Shown here in pieces: positions 1 to 6,497 of a DNA stretch of 12,006 nt. Position 1 is the stretch's first letter. Each line of letters begins with the position of its first letter. This DNA is from DASRIA01 sp038203635. Lineage in GTDB: Bacteria > Actinomycetota > Thermoleophilia > Solirubrobacterales > JBBDJG01. The position numbers and the translations under genes are program-made. Under the pieces are notes generated by a model. It was not told the DNA's origin. It made no database searches and saw only the letters and a program-made list of their open reading frames with translations. Where the stretch lies: assembly GCA_038203635.1 (NCBI GenBank), contig JBBRDT010000094.1, positions 1-12,006 on the forward strand, given 5' to 3'.

Positions 1-1
1 C

Positions 2-1045
2 GCAATCACCGCGGTCTCAAAGGCGATCCGCCGCTCCCGCGCCGGCATCAAGGACCCCAAGCGCCCGGCCGGCTCGTTCATCTTCCTCGGCCCCTCCGGC
101 GTCGGCAAGACCGAGTTGGCCCGCACCCTCGCCGAGTTCCTGTTCGGCGACGAGGAGGCGATGGTCCGCATCGACATGTCCGAGTACATGGAGAAGCACG
201 CGGTCAGCCGCCTGGTCGGCTCGCCCCCCGGCTACATCGGCTATGACGAAGGCGGCCAGCTCACCGAAGCGGTGCGCCGCAAGCCCTACTCGGTGCTGCT
301 GCTCGACGAGATCGAAAAAGCGCATCCCGACGTCTTCAACATCTTGCTTCAGATCCTTGAGGACGGGCGCCTCACCGACGCCCAGGGCCGCACCGTCGAT
401 TTCCGCAACGCGATCGTGATCATGACCTCGAACATCGGGGCCGCCGACATCGCGCGGAACACGCCGCTGGGCTTCTCCATCTCCGACGAGACCGGGATGA
501 CCTACGACGACATGAAGAACCGGATCACCGGTGAGCTGAAGAAGGTCTTCCGGCCCGAGTTCCTCAACCGCCTCGATGAGGTGATCGTCTTCCACAAGCT
601 CTCCAAGGACGAGATCAAGCTGATCGTCGAACTGCTGATGCGCCACCTGCGCAAGTCGATGGCCGAGCGCGACCTGCAGATCGAGATGTCCGAGGACGCC
701 AAGGACTTCCTGGTCGAGAAGGGCTGGGACCCGGCGATGGGCGCACGGCCGCTGCGCCGCGCGATCCAGCGCTACATCGAGGACCCGCTTGCCGACGAGG
801 TGCTGAAGACTCCGATCACCGCTGGATCGACGGTGCTCGTGGAGCGCGACGACGAGGCACGCCAGAAGGCAGCCGACGGTGGCGGCGAGGAGCAGCTGAA
901 GATCACCATCCTCGCCCCGGTCGAGAAGCCGCCCGAGGAGCAGCCCGTGGCCGTCGGTGGATCCGACGAGGGCGACGAGCCCGAGGGCGACGCAGGGCAC
1001 TCCGGCGACGCGGGCGAGCAGCCCGAGCCGCCGACCGAGAGCTAG
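2..1045 (+). CDS. clpC: ATP-dependent Clp protease ATPase subunit ClpC, C-terminal part (5' end outside window)
   Basis: AAA+ unfoldase that feeds substrates to the ClpP peptidase in the cytoplasm. Only 347 residues are visible: the second ATPase domain (D2) and the C-terminus. The frame is open from base 2 with no start, so the gene begins upstream. Visible motifs (numbered in the fragment) are Walker A GPSGVGKTE at 30-38, the pore loop in GSPPGYIGY near 73-81, Walker B LLLDEIEKAH near 99-108, sensor 1 TSNIG near 142, the arginine-finger stretch FRPEFLNR near 183, and sensor 2 GARPLRR near 247. After the normal D2 small domain comes a tail of about 50 residues rich in Glu, Asp, Gly and Pro; actinobacterial ClpC proteins often carry low-complexity tails. 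Converges with the next gene, with 19 nt between stops. ClpC rather than ClpB is inferred from the motif wording and the radA/disA neighbourhood; the N-domain and UVR region are not in view. Confidence 0.95.
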   Translation, partial: AITAVSKAIRRSRAGIKDPKRPAGSFIFLGPSGVGKTELARTLAEFLFGDEEAMVRIDMSEYMEKHAVSRLVGSPPGYIGYDEGGQLTEAVRRKPYSVLLLDEIEKAHPDVFNILLQILEDGRLTDAQGRTVDFRNAIVIMTSNIGAADIARNTPLGFSISDETGMTYDDMKNRITGELKKVFRPEFLNRLDEVIVFHKLSKDEIKLIVELLMRHLRKSMAERDLQIEMSEDAKDFLVEKGWDPAMGARPLRRAIQRYIEDPLADEVLKTPITAGSTVLVERDDEARQKAADGGGEEQLKITILAPVEKPPEEQPVAVGGSDEGDEPEGDAGHSGDAGEQPEPPTES

Positions 1046-1068
1046 CGGTCCAGCGCCTCCTGCGCTAG
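1042..1068. terminator. Small inverted repeat spanning the two convergent stop codons
   Basis: CTAGCG at 1042-1047 pairs with CGCTAG at 1063-1068, so each arm holds one TAG stop, of clpC and of the convergent gene. A second, nested hairpin AGCGC-CTCCT-GCGCT lies at 1052-1066. There is no U-tract on either strand. It could act as a weak bidirectional terminator, but the arms are only 5-6 bp, so this is tentative. Confidence 0.3.
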
Positions 1069-1814
1069 ACGCCGCGGCCCGTGATCTCCACGGTCCGCTC
1101 CTGCCACAGCAGGCCGCTCGGTCCGAATACCTCCAGCCAGACCGTGGCCGTCTCGAGCCCGGCGAAGTACGGCGTCGGGCGGAAGCCGACCACATGGGTG
1201 CAGCTCTCGTTTGGCGCCAGGACCTTGTCGCGCAGCCCGCAGGTCGAGTCGATCAGGTGCGAGAAGTCGTCGGGCAACCCGGGGCTCGAGCGCAAGGTGA
1301 CCGTGTGTTCGGTGGTGTTCTTGACCCGGAACTTCCGCGTCTCGAACGTATCGAAAGGCTGCCTGCCGAACTTCACGCGGTCCGGGTCCACGTCCAGCAC
1401 GGTCGACGTCCCCCTCGCCGTCAGCTTGACGGTGTGGCGTTCCAGCTTCTTTCCGGTCAGGTTGCGTGCCACCACCTGAATGTCGATCTGACGGTGCCCG
1501 CGGAACGGGTCGGCCGGGTCCGCGTCGTAGCCGACCACGTGGGTGCAGCTCTGGCGAGGCGCCAGGGTCGTGGGGCTCGTCAGCGGGCAAGTCGACTCAG
1601 GCTGGCCGGGGCTGAAGTCGTCCGGCACGAAGCCGGGCTCCACGGCCACCACGACCGAGTGCTTGCTGACGTTCTTGATCCTGATCGTCCGCTTCGTGAA
1701 GCTGTTCCACGGCTGCTTTCCGAACTCCACGTGATGCGGGTGGACGTCGAGCGTCCGGCTCGCCATTGCCGTCGAAGGCATCGCGAATGCAGCGATCGCT
1801 GCGACGACGACCAA
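1065..1814 (-). CDS. Secreted two-repeat ASH / choice-of-anchor-D-like protein
   Basis: Predicted exported protein of unknown function, 249 residues as drawn from a TTG. The N-terminus VVVAAIAAFAMPSTAMA is a hydrophobic signal segment with an AMA-type cleavage site. The mature part is an internal duplication: residues 22-135 and 140-246 each run LDVxPxxVxFGxQP, then a KNxxxHxV strand, then PDDFS, then STC-x(9-13)-L-AP-x-x-SCTHVVG. The paired cysteines C76/C90 and C192/C205 could each form a disulfide. The STC...LAPxxSC...F pattern is typical of ASPM-SPD2-Hydin / choice-of-anchor-D beta-sandwich domains, usually in surface or adhesion proteins. The start is doubtful: a good GGAGG lies 7 nt before an ATG at 1828 that is one frame off and would supply the missing charged N-terminus (see findings). 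A promoter-like pair lies at 1867-1896. Binding partner unknown. Confidence 0.72.
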   Translation of the reverse strand: MVVVAAIAAFAMPSTAMASRTLDVHPHHVEFGKQPWNSFTKRTIRIKNVSKHSVVVAVEPGFVPDDFSPGQPESTCPLTSPTTLAPRQSCTHVVGYDADPADPFRGHRQIDIQVVARNLTGKKLERHTVKLTARGTSTVLDVDPDRVKFGRQPFDTFETRKFRVKNTTEHTVTLRSSPGLPDDFSHLIDSTCGLRDKVLAPNESCTHVVGFRPTPYFAGLETATVWLEVFGPSGLLWQERTVEITGRGV

Positions 1815-1835
1815 AATTTCCAGATCATCCCTGCC

Positions 1836-1840
1836 CCTCC
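1836..1840 (-). promoter_or_regulatory. Shine-Dalgarno GGAGG pointing to an ATG out of frame with the secreted-protein gene
   Basis: On the minus strand GGAGG is followed 7 nt later by ATG (1828-1826), an ideal arrangement. That ATG reads MIWKF and then leaves the frame of the secreted protein. The in-frame TTG at 1814 is 21 nt away and the in-frame CTG at 1823 is 12 nt away, both poorer choices. Confidence 0.5.
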
Positions 1841-1866
1841 CGTGGGTGCGCTAACGGTCCATGCCT

Positions 1867-1896
1867 ACCGTAGCCGCCTGCTCAGGCCCACGCCAA
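1867..1896 (-). promoter_or_regulatory. Candidate promoter of the secreted ASH-like gene
   Basis: Minus strand: TTGGCG (1896-1891) as a -35, an 18-nt spacer, and TACGGT (1872-1867) as a TANNNT -10. Transcription would begin near 1860, giving a leader of about 30 nt that contains the GGAGG and the ATG at 1828. The spacer holds the palindrome GCCTG-AG-CAGGC (plus 1876-1887), a possible operator. Matches are modest, so this is tentative. Confidence 0.35.
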
Positions 1897-1903
1897 CCCC
1901 AAG

Positions 1904-1924
1904 TGGATAACGCCTGGATAACGC
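1904..1924. repeat. Tandem 10-bp direct repeat resembling DnaA boxes
   Basis: TGGATAACGC occurs at 1904-1913 and 1915-1924, a period of 11 bp, or about one helical turn. Read on the minus strand the copies contain TTATCCACT (8 of 9 to the DnaA box TTATCCACA) and TTATCCAGG (7 of 9). They lie just downstream of the VOC gene stop and upstream of the candidate promoter of the secreted-protein gene. Confidence 0.5.
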
Positions 1925-1945
1925 GTGGGGAGTTCGTCCTCGAGG

Positions 1946-2740
1946 TCAGTCCTCCGTCTCGCCCTCGAACAGGGCGAACACCGCACCTTGCGGATCGCGC
2001 GAGACCGCGATCCTGCTGCCCTGCAGGATCGGCATCGGGCCGACCATCACCTGGCCGCCGAGCTCGCCGATCTGCGTGGCGCTGCGATCCAGGTCGCTGG
2101 ACGTGAAGTAGGGAATCCAGTTGGGCGGTACGCCCATCTGCTGCTCCTCGTCTCCCAGGGGGCGAATGCCGCCGTTCATCCGGGCGCCGTTGCGGATCAT
2201 CGTGTAGGGCATCCCGTCCGAGTCCACGTCCTCATAGCTCCAGCCGAACAGGTCGGCGTAGAAGCCCTTGGCCCTGTCCACGTCAGTGGTGGACAGCTCG
2301 TTCCACGTCAGGCAGCCCGGGTCGTTGACGAGCCCCGCGCCGATGTGGGCACGCGGCTCCCACACGCACAGCACGGCGCCGGTCGGATCGGTGAAAGCGG
2401 TCATGCGGCCCGAGTCGAACACGTCGAACGGATCCATCATGAGGTTGCCTCCGAGCTCGCTCACCCGCGCGGCCGTGTCGTCGGCGGACGTCACCGTCAC
2501 GTAGTTGTTCCAGTGCGGCGGTACGCCGTGCGAGCGCTCCTCGTCGCGCAGTTCGGCACCCGCGGCCACGTTCTTGCCGCGCAGCCCGAACATGCGGTAG
2601 ACCGCGCCGTCTCCGATCGGGGCGTCGACGTGGTCCCAGCCCAGCAGCGCCGCGTAGAACGCGGTGGACCCGTCCAGGTCGGTGCTTGCGACATCGACCC
2701 AGCTGAAGGTCCCGGGGGCGTGTTCGGCGCGCTCACCCAT
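1946..2740 (-). CDS. Two-domain VOC (glyoxalase/bleomycin resistance fold) family protein
   Basis: Cytoplasmic protein of 264 residues made of two tandem vicinal-oxygen-chelate domains, about residues 8-130 and 142-262. Each begins with a [FL]xW-x-[DE]-[LV]xTxD-x-x-x-[AT]-x-x-FY pattern followed by LLGW or LFGW, and each ends with a DPxGAVxxxxE strand, as in the actinobacterial family that includes mycobacterial CFP30B/TB27.3. Some relatives bind small molecules or flavin-like ligands and others are labelled hydroxylases; the substrate cannot be read from the sequence. Near the expected metal positions I see no obvious conserved His/Glu pair, so it may be a non-metal member. The ATG at 2740 is the only start before an in-frame stop. 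A TAGCAT hexamer sits 8 nt upstream, with no good Shine-Dalgarno, so the mRNA is probably leaderless. Divergent from the HD-GYP gene. Family is sure, reaction is not. Confidence 0.88.
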   Translation of the reverse strand: MGERAEHAPGTFSWVDVASTDLDGSTAFYAALLGWDHVDAPIGDGAVYRMFGLRGKNVAAGAELRDEERSHGVPPHWNNYVTVTSADDTAARVSELGGNLMMDPFDVFDSGRMTAFTDPTGAVLCVWEPRAHIGAGLVNDPGCLTWNELSTTDVDRAKGFYADLFGWSYEDVDSDGMPYTMIRNGARMNGGIRPLGDEEQQMGVPPNWIPYFTSSDLDRSATQIGELGGQVMVGPMPILQGSRIAVSRDPQGAVFALFEGETED

Positions 2741-2748
2741 GACGCGCC

Positions 2749-2754
2749 ATGCTA
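2749..2754 (-). promoter_or_regulatory. -10-like TAGCAT for a leaderless VOC-family mRNA
   Basis: TAGCAT (TANNNT) on the minus strand ends 8 nt before the ATG at 2740, so transcription would start on or next to the A of the start codon. No matching -35 was found. The same geometry precedes radA and disA. Confidence 0.4.
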
Positions 2755-2828
2755 CTCATCTCCGCCGCAGGCACAGCCTGGACGAATGTCTGGCGCTGGC
2801 GCGGACCCGTGCCGGGTAAAAGCACTGC

Positions 2829-4118
2829 ATGCCCGTATTGTTCGTTGCGGGCTCGGTAGCCCTCGTTCTTGTGGATCAGATCGTGCGCTCCGAGCCGATG
2901 TGGTCCGAATGGTGGCTCGATCTTCCGACCGCGGGGCTGCTCTATGCCGCCGCCTGGCACTGGTGGAGTTCGTCGGTGCGCTCCGCGGAAGGGTCGCGCG
3001 GGGCCCACGGCCATGCCGGCGCGATCGACGACGTGATAATCGCGGTCAACCGCGGCAGCCACATCGAGGACGTCCTGTCCAGCCTCACCGAACAGGCCTG
3101 CAACATCATGGGCGTCGAGCGCTCGATGGCGATGCTTCGCGACGAGTCGGATCCGCGCTCGTCCGTCGTGGTGGCCGGCCACGGCGTGCCGGCGGACCTG
3201 ATCGGGGACCGCTTCGGTGTGGACGAGGGCATGGCCGGACAGGTGATGCGGACGGGCAGACCGCTGCTCGTCGACGACTACACCGGCTACTCGAGGCCGA
3301 TCAGGCATCCTGTCGCCGAGGGCCTGCACGCAGGAGGCGCGGCTCCGATCCGGCGCGGCAGCCACGTGCTCGGAGCGCTCTCGGCGGGCACCACCAACGA
3401 CGCACGCAGGTTCGGCACGGCGGAGCTCGAGACACTCTGCCGTCTGGCGGACCTCGGGGCCGTGGCGCTCGAACAGGCACGCGTGCGTCAGGAGCTGGAG
3501 CACGCCGTGGACAGCGGCGTCGAGGCGATGGCCGCGGCGATCGACATGCGCGACGACTACACAGGTGAGCACTCCGCGGAGGTCGTACGCCTTGCCGCCC
3601 TCGTGGGCGAGCGGCTCGGTTTGAGCGAGAAAGCGCTCTCGGAGCTCGAGATCGCCGCCCGCCTGCATGACGTCGGCAAGATCGGCGTGCCGGATGCGGT
3701 GCTGCTCAAGGAGGGCCCGCTCGAAGCGGCGGAGTGGGAGATCATGCGCCAGCATCCCGCATGGGGAGCACAGCTGCTCTGTCGCGTGCCGGGCCTCAAG
3801 CACGTGTCCCAGATCGTGCGCCATGCCCACGAGCGGTGGGACGGCAGCGGTTACCCCGACGAGCTGAGTTCGGTGGACATACCGCTCGAGAGCCGGATCA
3901 TTTCCGCCTGCGACGCTTACCAGGCGATGACCTCGGACCGCCCGTATCGAAATGCCCTGCGGCCGTGGATCGCGGTCAACGAGTTGCGCGAAGGAGCGGG
4001 TGGCCAGTTCGACCCCGACGTCGTGGACGTGCTCGTCAGCGAGCTGCGTACGGAGCGCTCTGTCTCCACCAGCCTGTTCGAGCAGGCGGAGCGAGTTCCG
4101 GCGGGCGTCCCCGGCTAG
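2829..4118 (+). CDS. Membrane-anchored GAF + HD-GYP domain signalling protein (putative cyclic di-GMP phosphodiesterase)
   Basis: Predicted sensor hydrolase of 429 residues. Two hydrophobic segments at about 3-19 and 30-50 probably anchor it in the membrane. A GAF domain spans about 68-218 (sensing, ligand unknown) and an HD-GYP phosphodiesterase domain spans about 225-415. In the latter, H248 lies in TGEHS, H280-D281 with K284 in LHDVGKIGVPD, H309 in RQHP, H334-E335 with WDGSGYP 337-343, and D362 in SACDAYQAM. HD-GYP domains hydrolyse c-di-GMP at a two- or three-metal centre. Here the motif is A-H-E rather than the canonical H-H-E, a variant that I believe is seen in other HD-domain proteins and may alter metal number. 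An in-frame stop at 2817 limits the start to the ATG at 2829 or later; no clear Shine-Dalgarno is visible. Its TAG overlaps the stop of the convergent gene. Confidence 0.9.
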   Translation: MPVLFVAGSVALVLVDQIVRSEPMWSEWWLDLPTAGLLYAAAWHWWSSSVRSAEGSRGAHGHAGAIDDVIIAVNRGSHIEDVLSSLTEQACNIMGVERSMAMLRDESDPRSSVVVAGHGVPADLIGDRFGVDEGMAGQVMRTGRPLLVDDYTGYSRPIRHPVAEGLHAGGAAPIRRGSHVLGALSAGTTNDARRFGTAELETLCRLADLGAVALEQARVRQELEHAVDSGVEAMAAAIDMRDDYTGEHSAEVVRLAALVGERLGLSEKALSELEIAARLHDVGKIGVPDAVLLKEGPLEAAEWEIMRQHPAWGAQLLCRVPGLKHVSQIVRHAHERWDGSGYPDELSSVDIPLESRIISACDAYQAMTSDRPYRNALRPWIAVNELREGAGGQFDPDVVDVLVSELRTERSVSTSLFEQAERVPAGVPG

Positions 4119-6319
4119 GCGCGCTTGCGCCGCCGGGTGCGCCGCAGGCGCCGCGCGACCCGCGCGGCCTCCAGCCTGCTCCCGGCCGGAGCGATCCGCG
4201 CGCTCAGCCCGAGGCGGCGGAACCTGCGGCCCCGCACGAGCTGCAGCGCGAGCGTCGGGCCGGGGCGTGGGGCGGAGGATTGTGCTCCTGGCTTCATGAT
4301 GTGCGCCGTGGCGCGCGGGCGACGGCCGGTCGGGACGACGACGTAGCCGGTCTCCTCGCCCGCGAGGTAGAAGTAGATGACGCCACGCAACGAGACCTGG
4401 AGCCGCTTGGCGCCGGCCTGCGCGAGGATCACGCGCCGTCCGCCGCGCATCACCGCTTCGACACGCGCGGTCTTGCCCCACGATGGAAACAGCACGTCGA
4501 TCGTGTAGCGCTCGCGTAGCTTGCGCACGATGTTCCACCGCGTTTCCACATAGGTAGGGGTGAACTTGTGGGTCGTACCGATCACGACCTCCTGCGCCTC
4601 GGTGAGTCCGTGTGAGATGAGGCTCTCGAACGGCCCCGCGTACGGTCGCGCCGGATAGGGCTGGGCCGCCGCCACCCGTCCCCGGGGCGATGACAGCAGT
4701 GTGATCGGTGGAATCGCCGAGGCGAATGAGCGGGGCCGCTGTGACGTGACCACCTCTCTCGCGAACCTGTCGCGGACGAGCACTCCGAAGCTCGCCGATG
4801 GCCGCCCCCCGACGTTGGAGACCACGCGCTGGTCGCCGTCGTAGAGCCGGCACATCTCCATGCCGCCGTAGGGAAACGCGCGCTGGTTCACCGGCAGGAT
4901 GGCGGTGGAGTAGCGCGGCGTCGTGATCGTGAGCCGGCCGATGTCCGCGTCGAACGAGTACAGCGCCGGCGGCTCGTCTGCTCCCATCGAGCCGAGACCG
5001 AGTGCCACCGCACGCGCGGCGTTCGCCTGCATGCGGGCGGCGAACATCTCCCTGATGCTCGGCCCGAGCGGCGACACCTTGACGTCGTACAGGTTCGACG
5101 GCGCGATGCCTTTCGCGTCGGCTGCTTCGCGCGAGAGCCGTTCGTACAGGCCCAGACCGCGATCGAACATGTACTTCGCCCAGGACCCGAGCTCGGGGCG
5201 GTTGTGGAAGCGGGGCGAGACCGCGATCGCCAGCAGTCCTTGCTGCGCCAGCGCCCAGGTGCGTCCCGCGTGCCAGCGCTTGAAGCCGTAGCCCGTGTCC
5301 CAGTTCAGGTAGCCGCCGTGGGTCCAGTAGGCGCAGACGATGTGCTCGACCCATGCGCGCAGCAGGCGGTAGTGCTCCGGCGGCAGCGGCCCCATCCCGG
5401 CTCGCATCGCCTGCTCGTGGAACAGGATGAAGTGGCAGGTCTCGCTCGCGTACTCGGCGCTGTCGAGGTTGAAGGGATGGGTTGGCTCCCTGTGCGGCAG
5501 ATAGTGGAACCGGTACCCGGGACCGAGGTTGGGTGAGCCGCCGGGTGTCAATGCGCGCGGGATGCCGTCACAGAACCGCGCGACCTGAGCGCGGTAGTCG
5601 TTGACCAGAAGCTCCATGTCGCCGGTGACGGTCGCGGCATGCGCATACAGCTCGCAGTTCCAGTTCAGCTGGTTGAGCCGCACGTTGGGGTAGCGGAAGA
5701 ACGGGCCGTGCGCGACCCGGCTGATGCGATCGGCGATCAGGTCGACCGTCTCCTGCGGGAGTCGCAGGGCGTCGCGAGCGCGCCACGCGTACATGAGGGC
5801 CTCGGCCACCTTCGGGTCGATCGACTTGTCCATCGCAGAGTCGCGCGTGCCAAGACTCTCGACCCATCCGGGGTTGTGGAACTGGGGATCGCCCTCCGGT
5901 GAGGCGTCGCGCTCACTCCAGGGCGGCGACTGGCACAGGCGACGCGCAAGCGCACGGGCGCGCGCGTCGTTGCGGGAAGGGCCGTCGTGACCGGTCAGCG
6001 CAGCGACGGAGTGCGTCGTCAGCAGCAGGGAGTTGTGGTAGATCCGGCCGACGGAGCTGTTGCCCGAGCCGTACTGAGACCGGTCCTCGAGCCAGAGTGA
6101 GTCGAAGTAGGGCGCGAGCCAGTCCGCAAAGTGCCAGTAGTCGGCGTCCTTCAGCGGCGGCCGGGGCAACCCAGGAGGGGCCAGGGCGCGATGGTCCGGG
6201 CCCGGGGGGAAGCCCAGGGCCGGTGCCGGGAAGGTGGCCATGCCGCCGGCCATCACTCCCGCGCCGACTTGCGCGGAGCGCAGCATGAATTTCCGGCGTG
6301 TCAGCGATGGATCTGGCAT
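4115..6319 (-). CDS. Tat-exported protein of unrecognised family, possible polysaccharide-lyase-like fold
   Basis: 734 residues from the ATG at 6319. The N-terminus SLTRRKFML (residues 5-13), a hydrophobic stretch and APA-L (32-35) make a twin-arginine signal peptide, so it is probably folded before export. Residues about 55-450 look mostly helical, with aromatic-rich blocks such as NQLNWNCELYAHA (216-228) and YLNWDTGYGFKRWHAGRTW (337-355). Residues about 455-690 look beta-rich. A helical toroid followed by a beta-sandwich is the plan of several polysaccharide lyases (for example heparinase II/III-like and PL8), and that is my weak guess for function; I cannot name catalytic residues. The C-terminus is very basic (RRLRRTRRRKRA). 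The frame stays open 144 nt further upstream to a TTG at 6463, but the Tat motif favours 6319. Divergent from radA; no clear Shine-Dalgarno. Confidence 0.8.
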   Translation of the reverse strand: MPDPSLTRRKFMLRSAQVGAGVMAGGMATFPAPALGFPPGPDHRALAPPGLPRPPLKDADYWHFADWLAPYFDSLWLEDRSQYGSGNSSVGRIYHNSLLLTTHSVAALTGHDGPSRNDARARALARRLCQSPPWSERDASPEGDPQFHNPGWVESLGTRDSAMDKSIDPKVAEALMYAWRARDALRLPQETVDLIADRISRVAHGPFFRYPNVRLNQLNWNCELYAHAATVTGDMELLVNDYRAQVARFCDGIPRALTPGGSPNLGPGYRFHYLPHREPTHPFNLDSAEYASETCHFILFHEQAMRAGMGPLPPEHYRLLRAWVEHIVCAYWTHGGYLNWDTGYGFKRWHAGRTWALAQQGLLAIAVSPRFHNRPELGSWAKYMFDRGLGLYERLSREAADAKGIAPSNLYDVKVSPLGPSIREMFAARMQANAARAVALGLGSMGADEPPALYSFDADIGRLTITTPRYSTAILPVNQRAFPYGGMEMCRLYDGDQRVVSNVGGRPSASFGVLVRDRFAREVVTSQRPRSFASAIPPITLLSSPRGRVAAAQPYPARPYAGPFESLISHGLTEAQEVVIGTTHKFTPTYVETRWNIVRKLRERYTIDVLFPSWGKTARVEAVMRGGRRVILAQAGAKRLQVSLRGVIYFYLAGEETGYVVVPTGRRPRATAHIMKPGAQSSAPRPGPTLALQLVRGRRFRRLGLSARIAPAGSRLEAARVARRLRRTRRRKRA

Positions 6320-6482
6320 CGAAGGCTGCCCGGCGGCGACGTGCCCAATCGGCTTGAACACACGCACGCCGGCGACGGAGCGCTGTCCGGCGGGGGTGCC
6401 GGTCCGGCCAGCGGACTCCACAGGTTGCCAGGCCTCGCGGCCAGGCGCGCCGCCGCCGCGCAATCCTGTCGGCCGCGGTCCT

Positions 6483-6488
6483 TATGGT
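6483..6488 (+). promoter_or_regulatory. -10-like TATGGT for leaderless radA
   Basis: TATGGT (TANNNT) ends 9 nt before the radA ATG at 6498, placing transcription start at or next to the start codon. No convincing -35 hexamer lies 16-18 nt upstream. There is no Shine-Dalgarno at normal spacing. Confidence 0.45.
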
Positions 6489-6497
6489 GACAGGGTC

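Noticed and set aside
17..1195. 392-codon open frame on the minus strand across clpC
   Set aside because: Antisense to a clear ClpC D2 domain and runs through the convergent gene; low-complexity shadow typical of high-GC DNA.
2805..2817. ACCCG-TGC-CGGGT hairpin before the HD-GYP gene
   Set aside because: Only 5 bp of stem, common by chance at this GC content; no further support as an operator.
1925..3568. 547-codon open frame on the plus strand
   Set aside because: Antisense to the VOC gene and overlaps the HD-GYP gene out of frame; no recognisable domain.
2733..5354. 873-codon open frame on the minus strand
   Set aside because: Covers the HD-GYP gene in antisense and part of the Tat-protein gene in another frame; both real genes show domain or signal motifs and this does not.
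6320..6463. 48-residue N-terminal extension of the Tat-protein gene from a TTG
   Set aside because: The twin-arginine motif should lie near the N-terminus; the ATG at 6319 places it correctly.
6234..6497. Upstream extension of the radA frame
   Set aside because: Adds 88 residues with no family resemblance and overlaps the Tat gene; the canonical RadA start before the zinc finger is at 6498.
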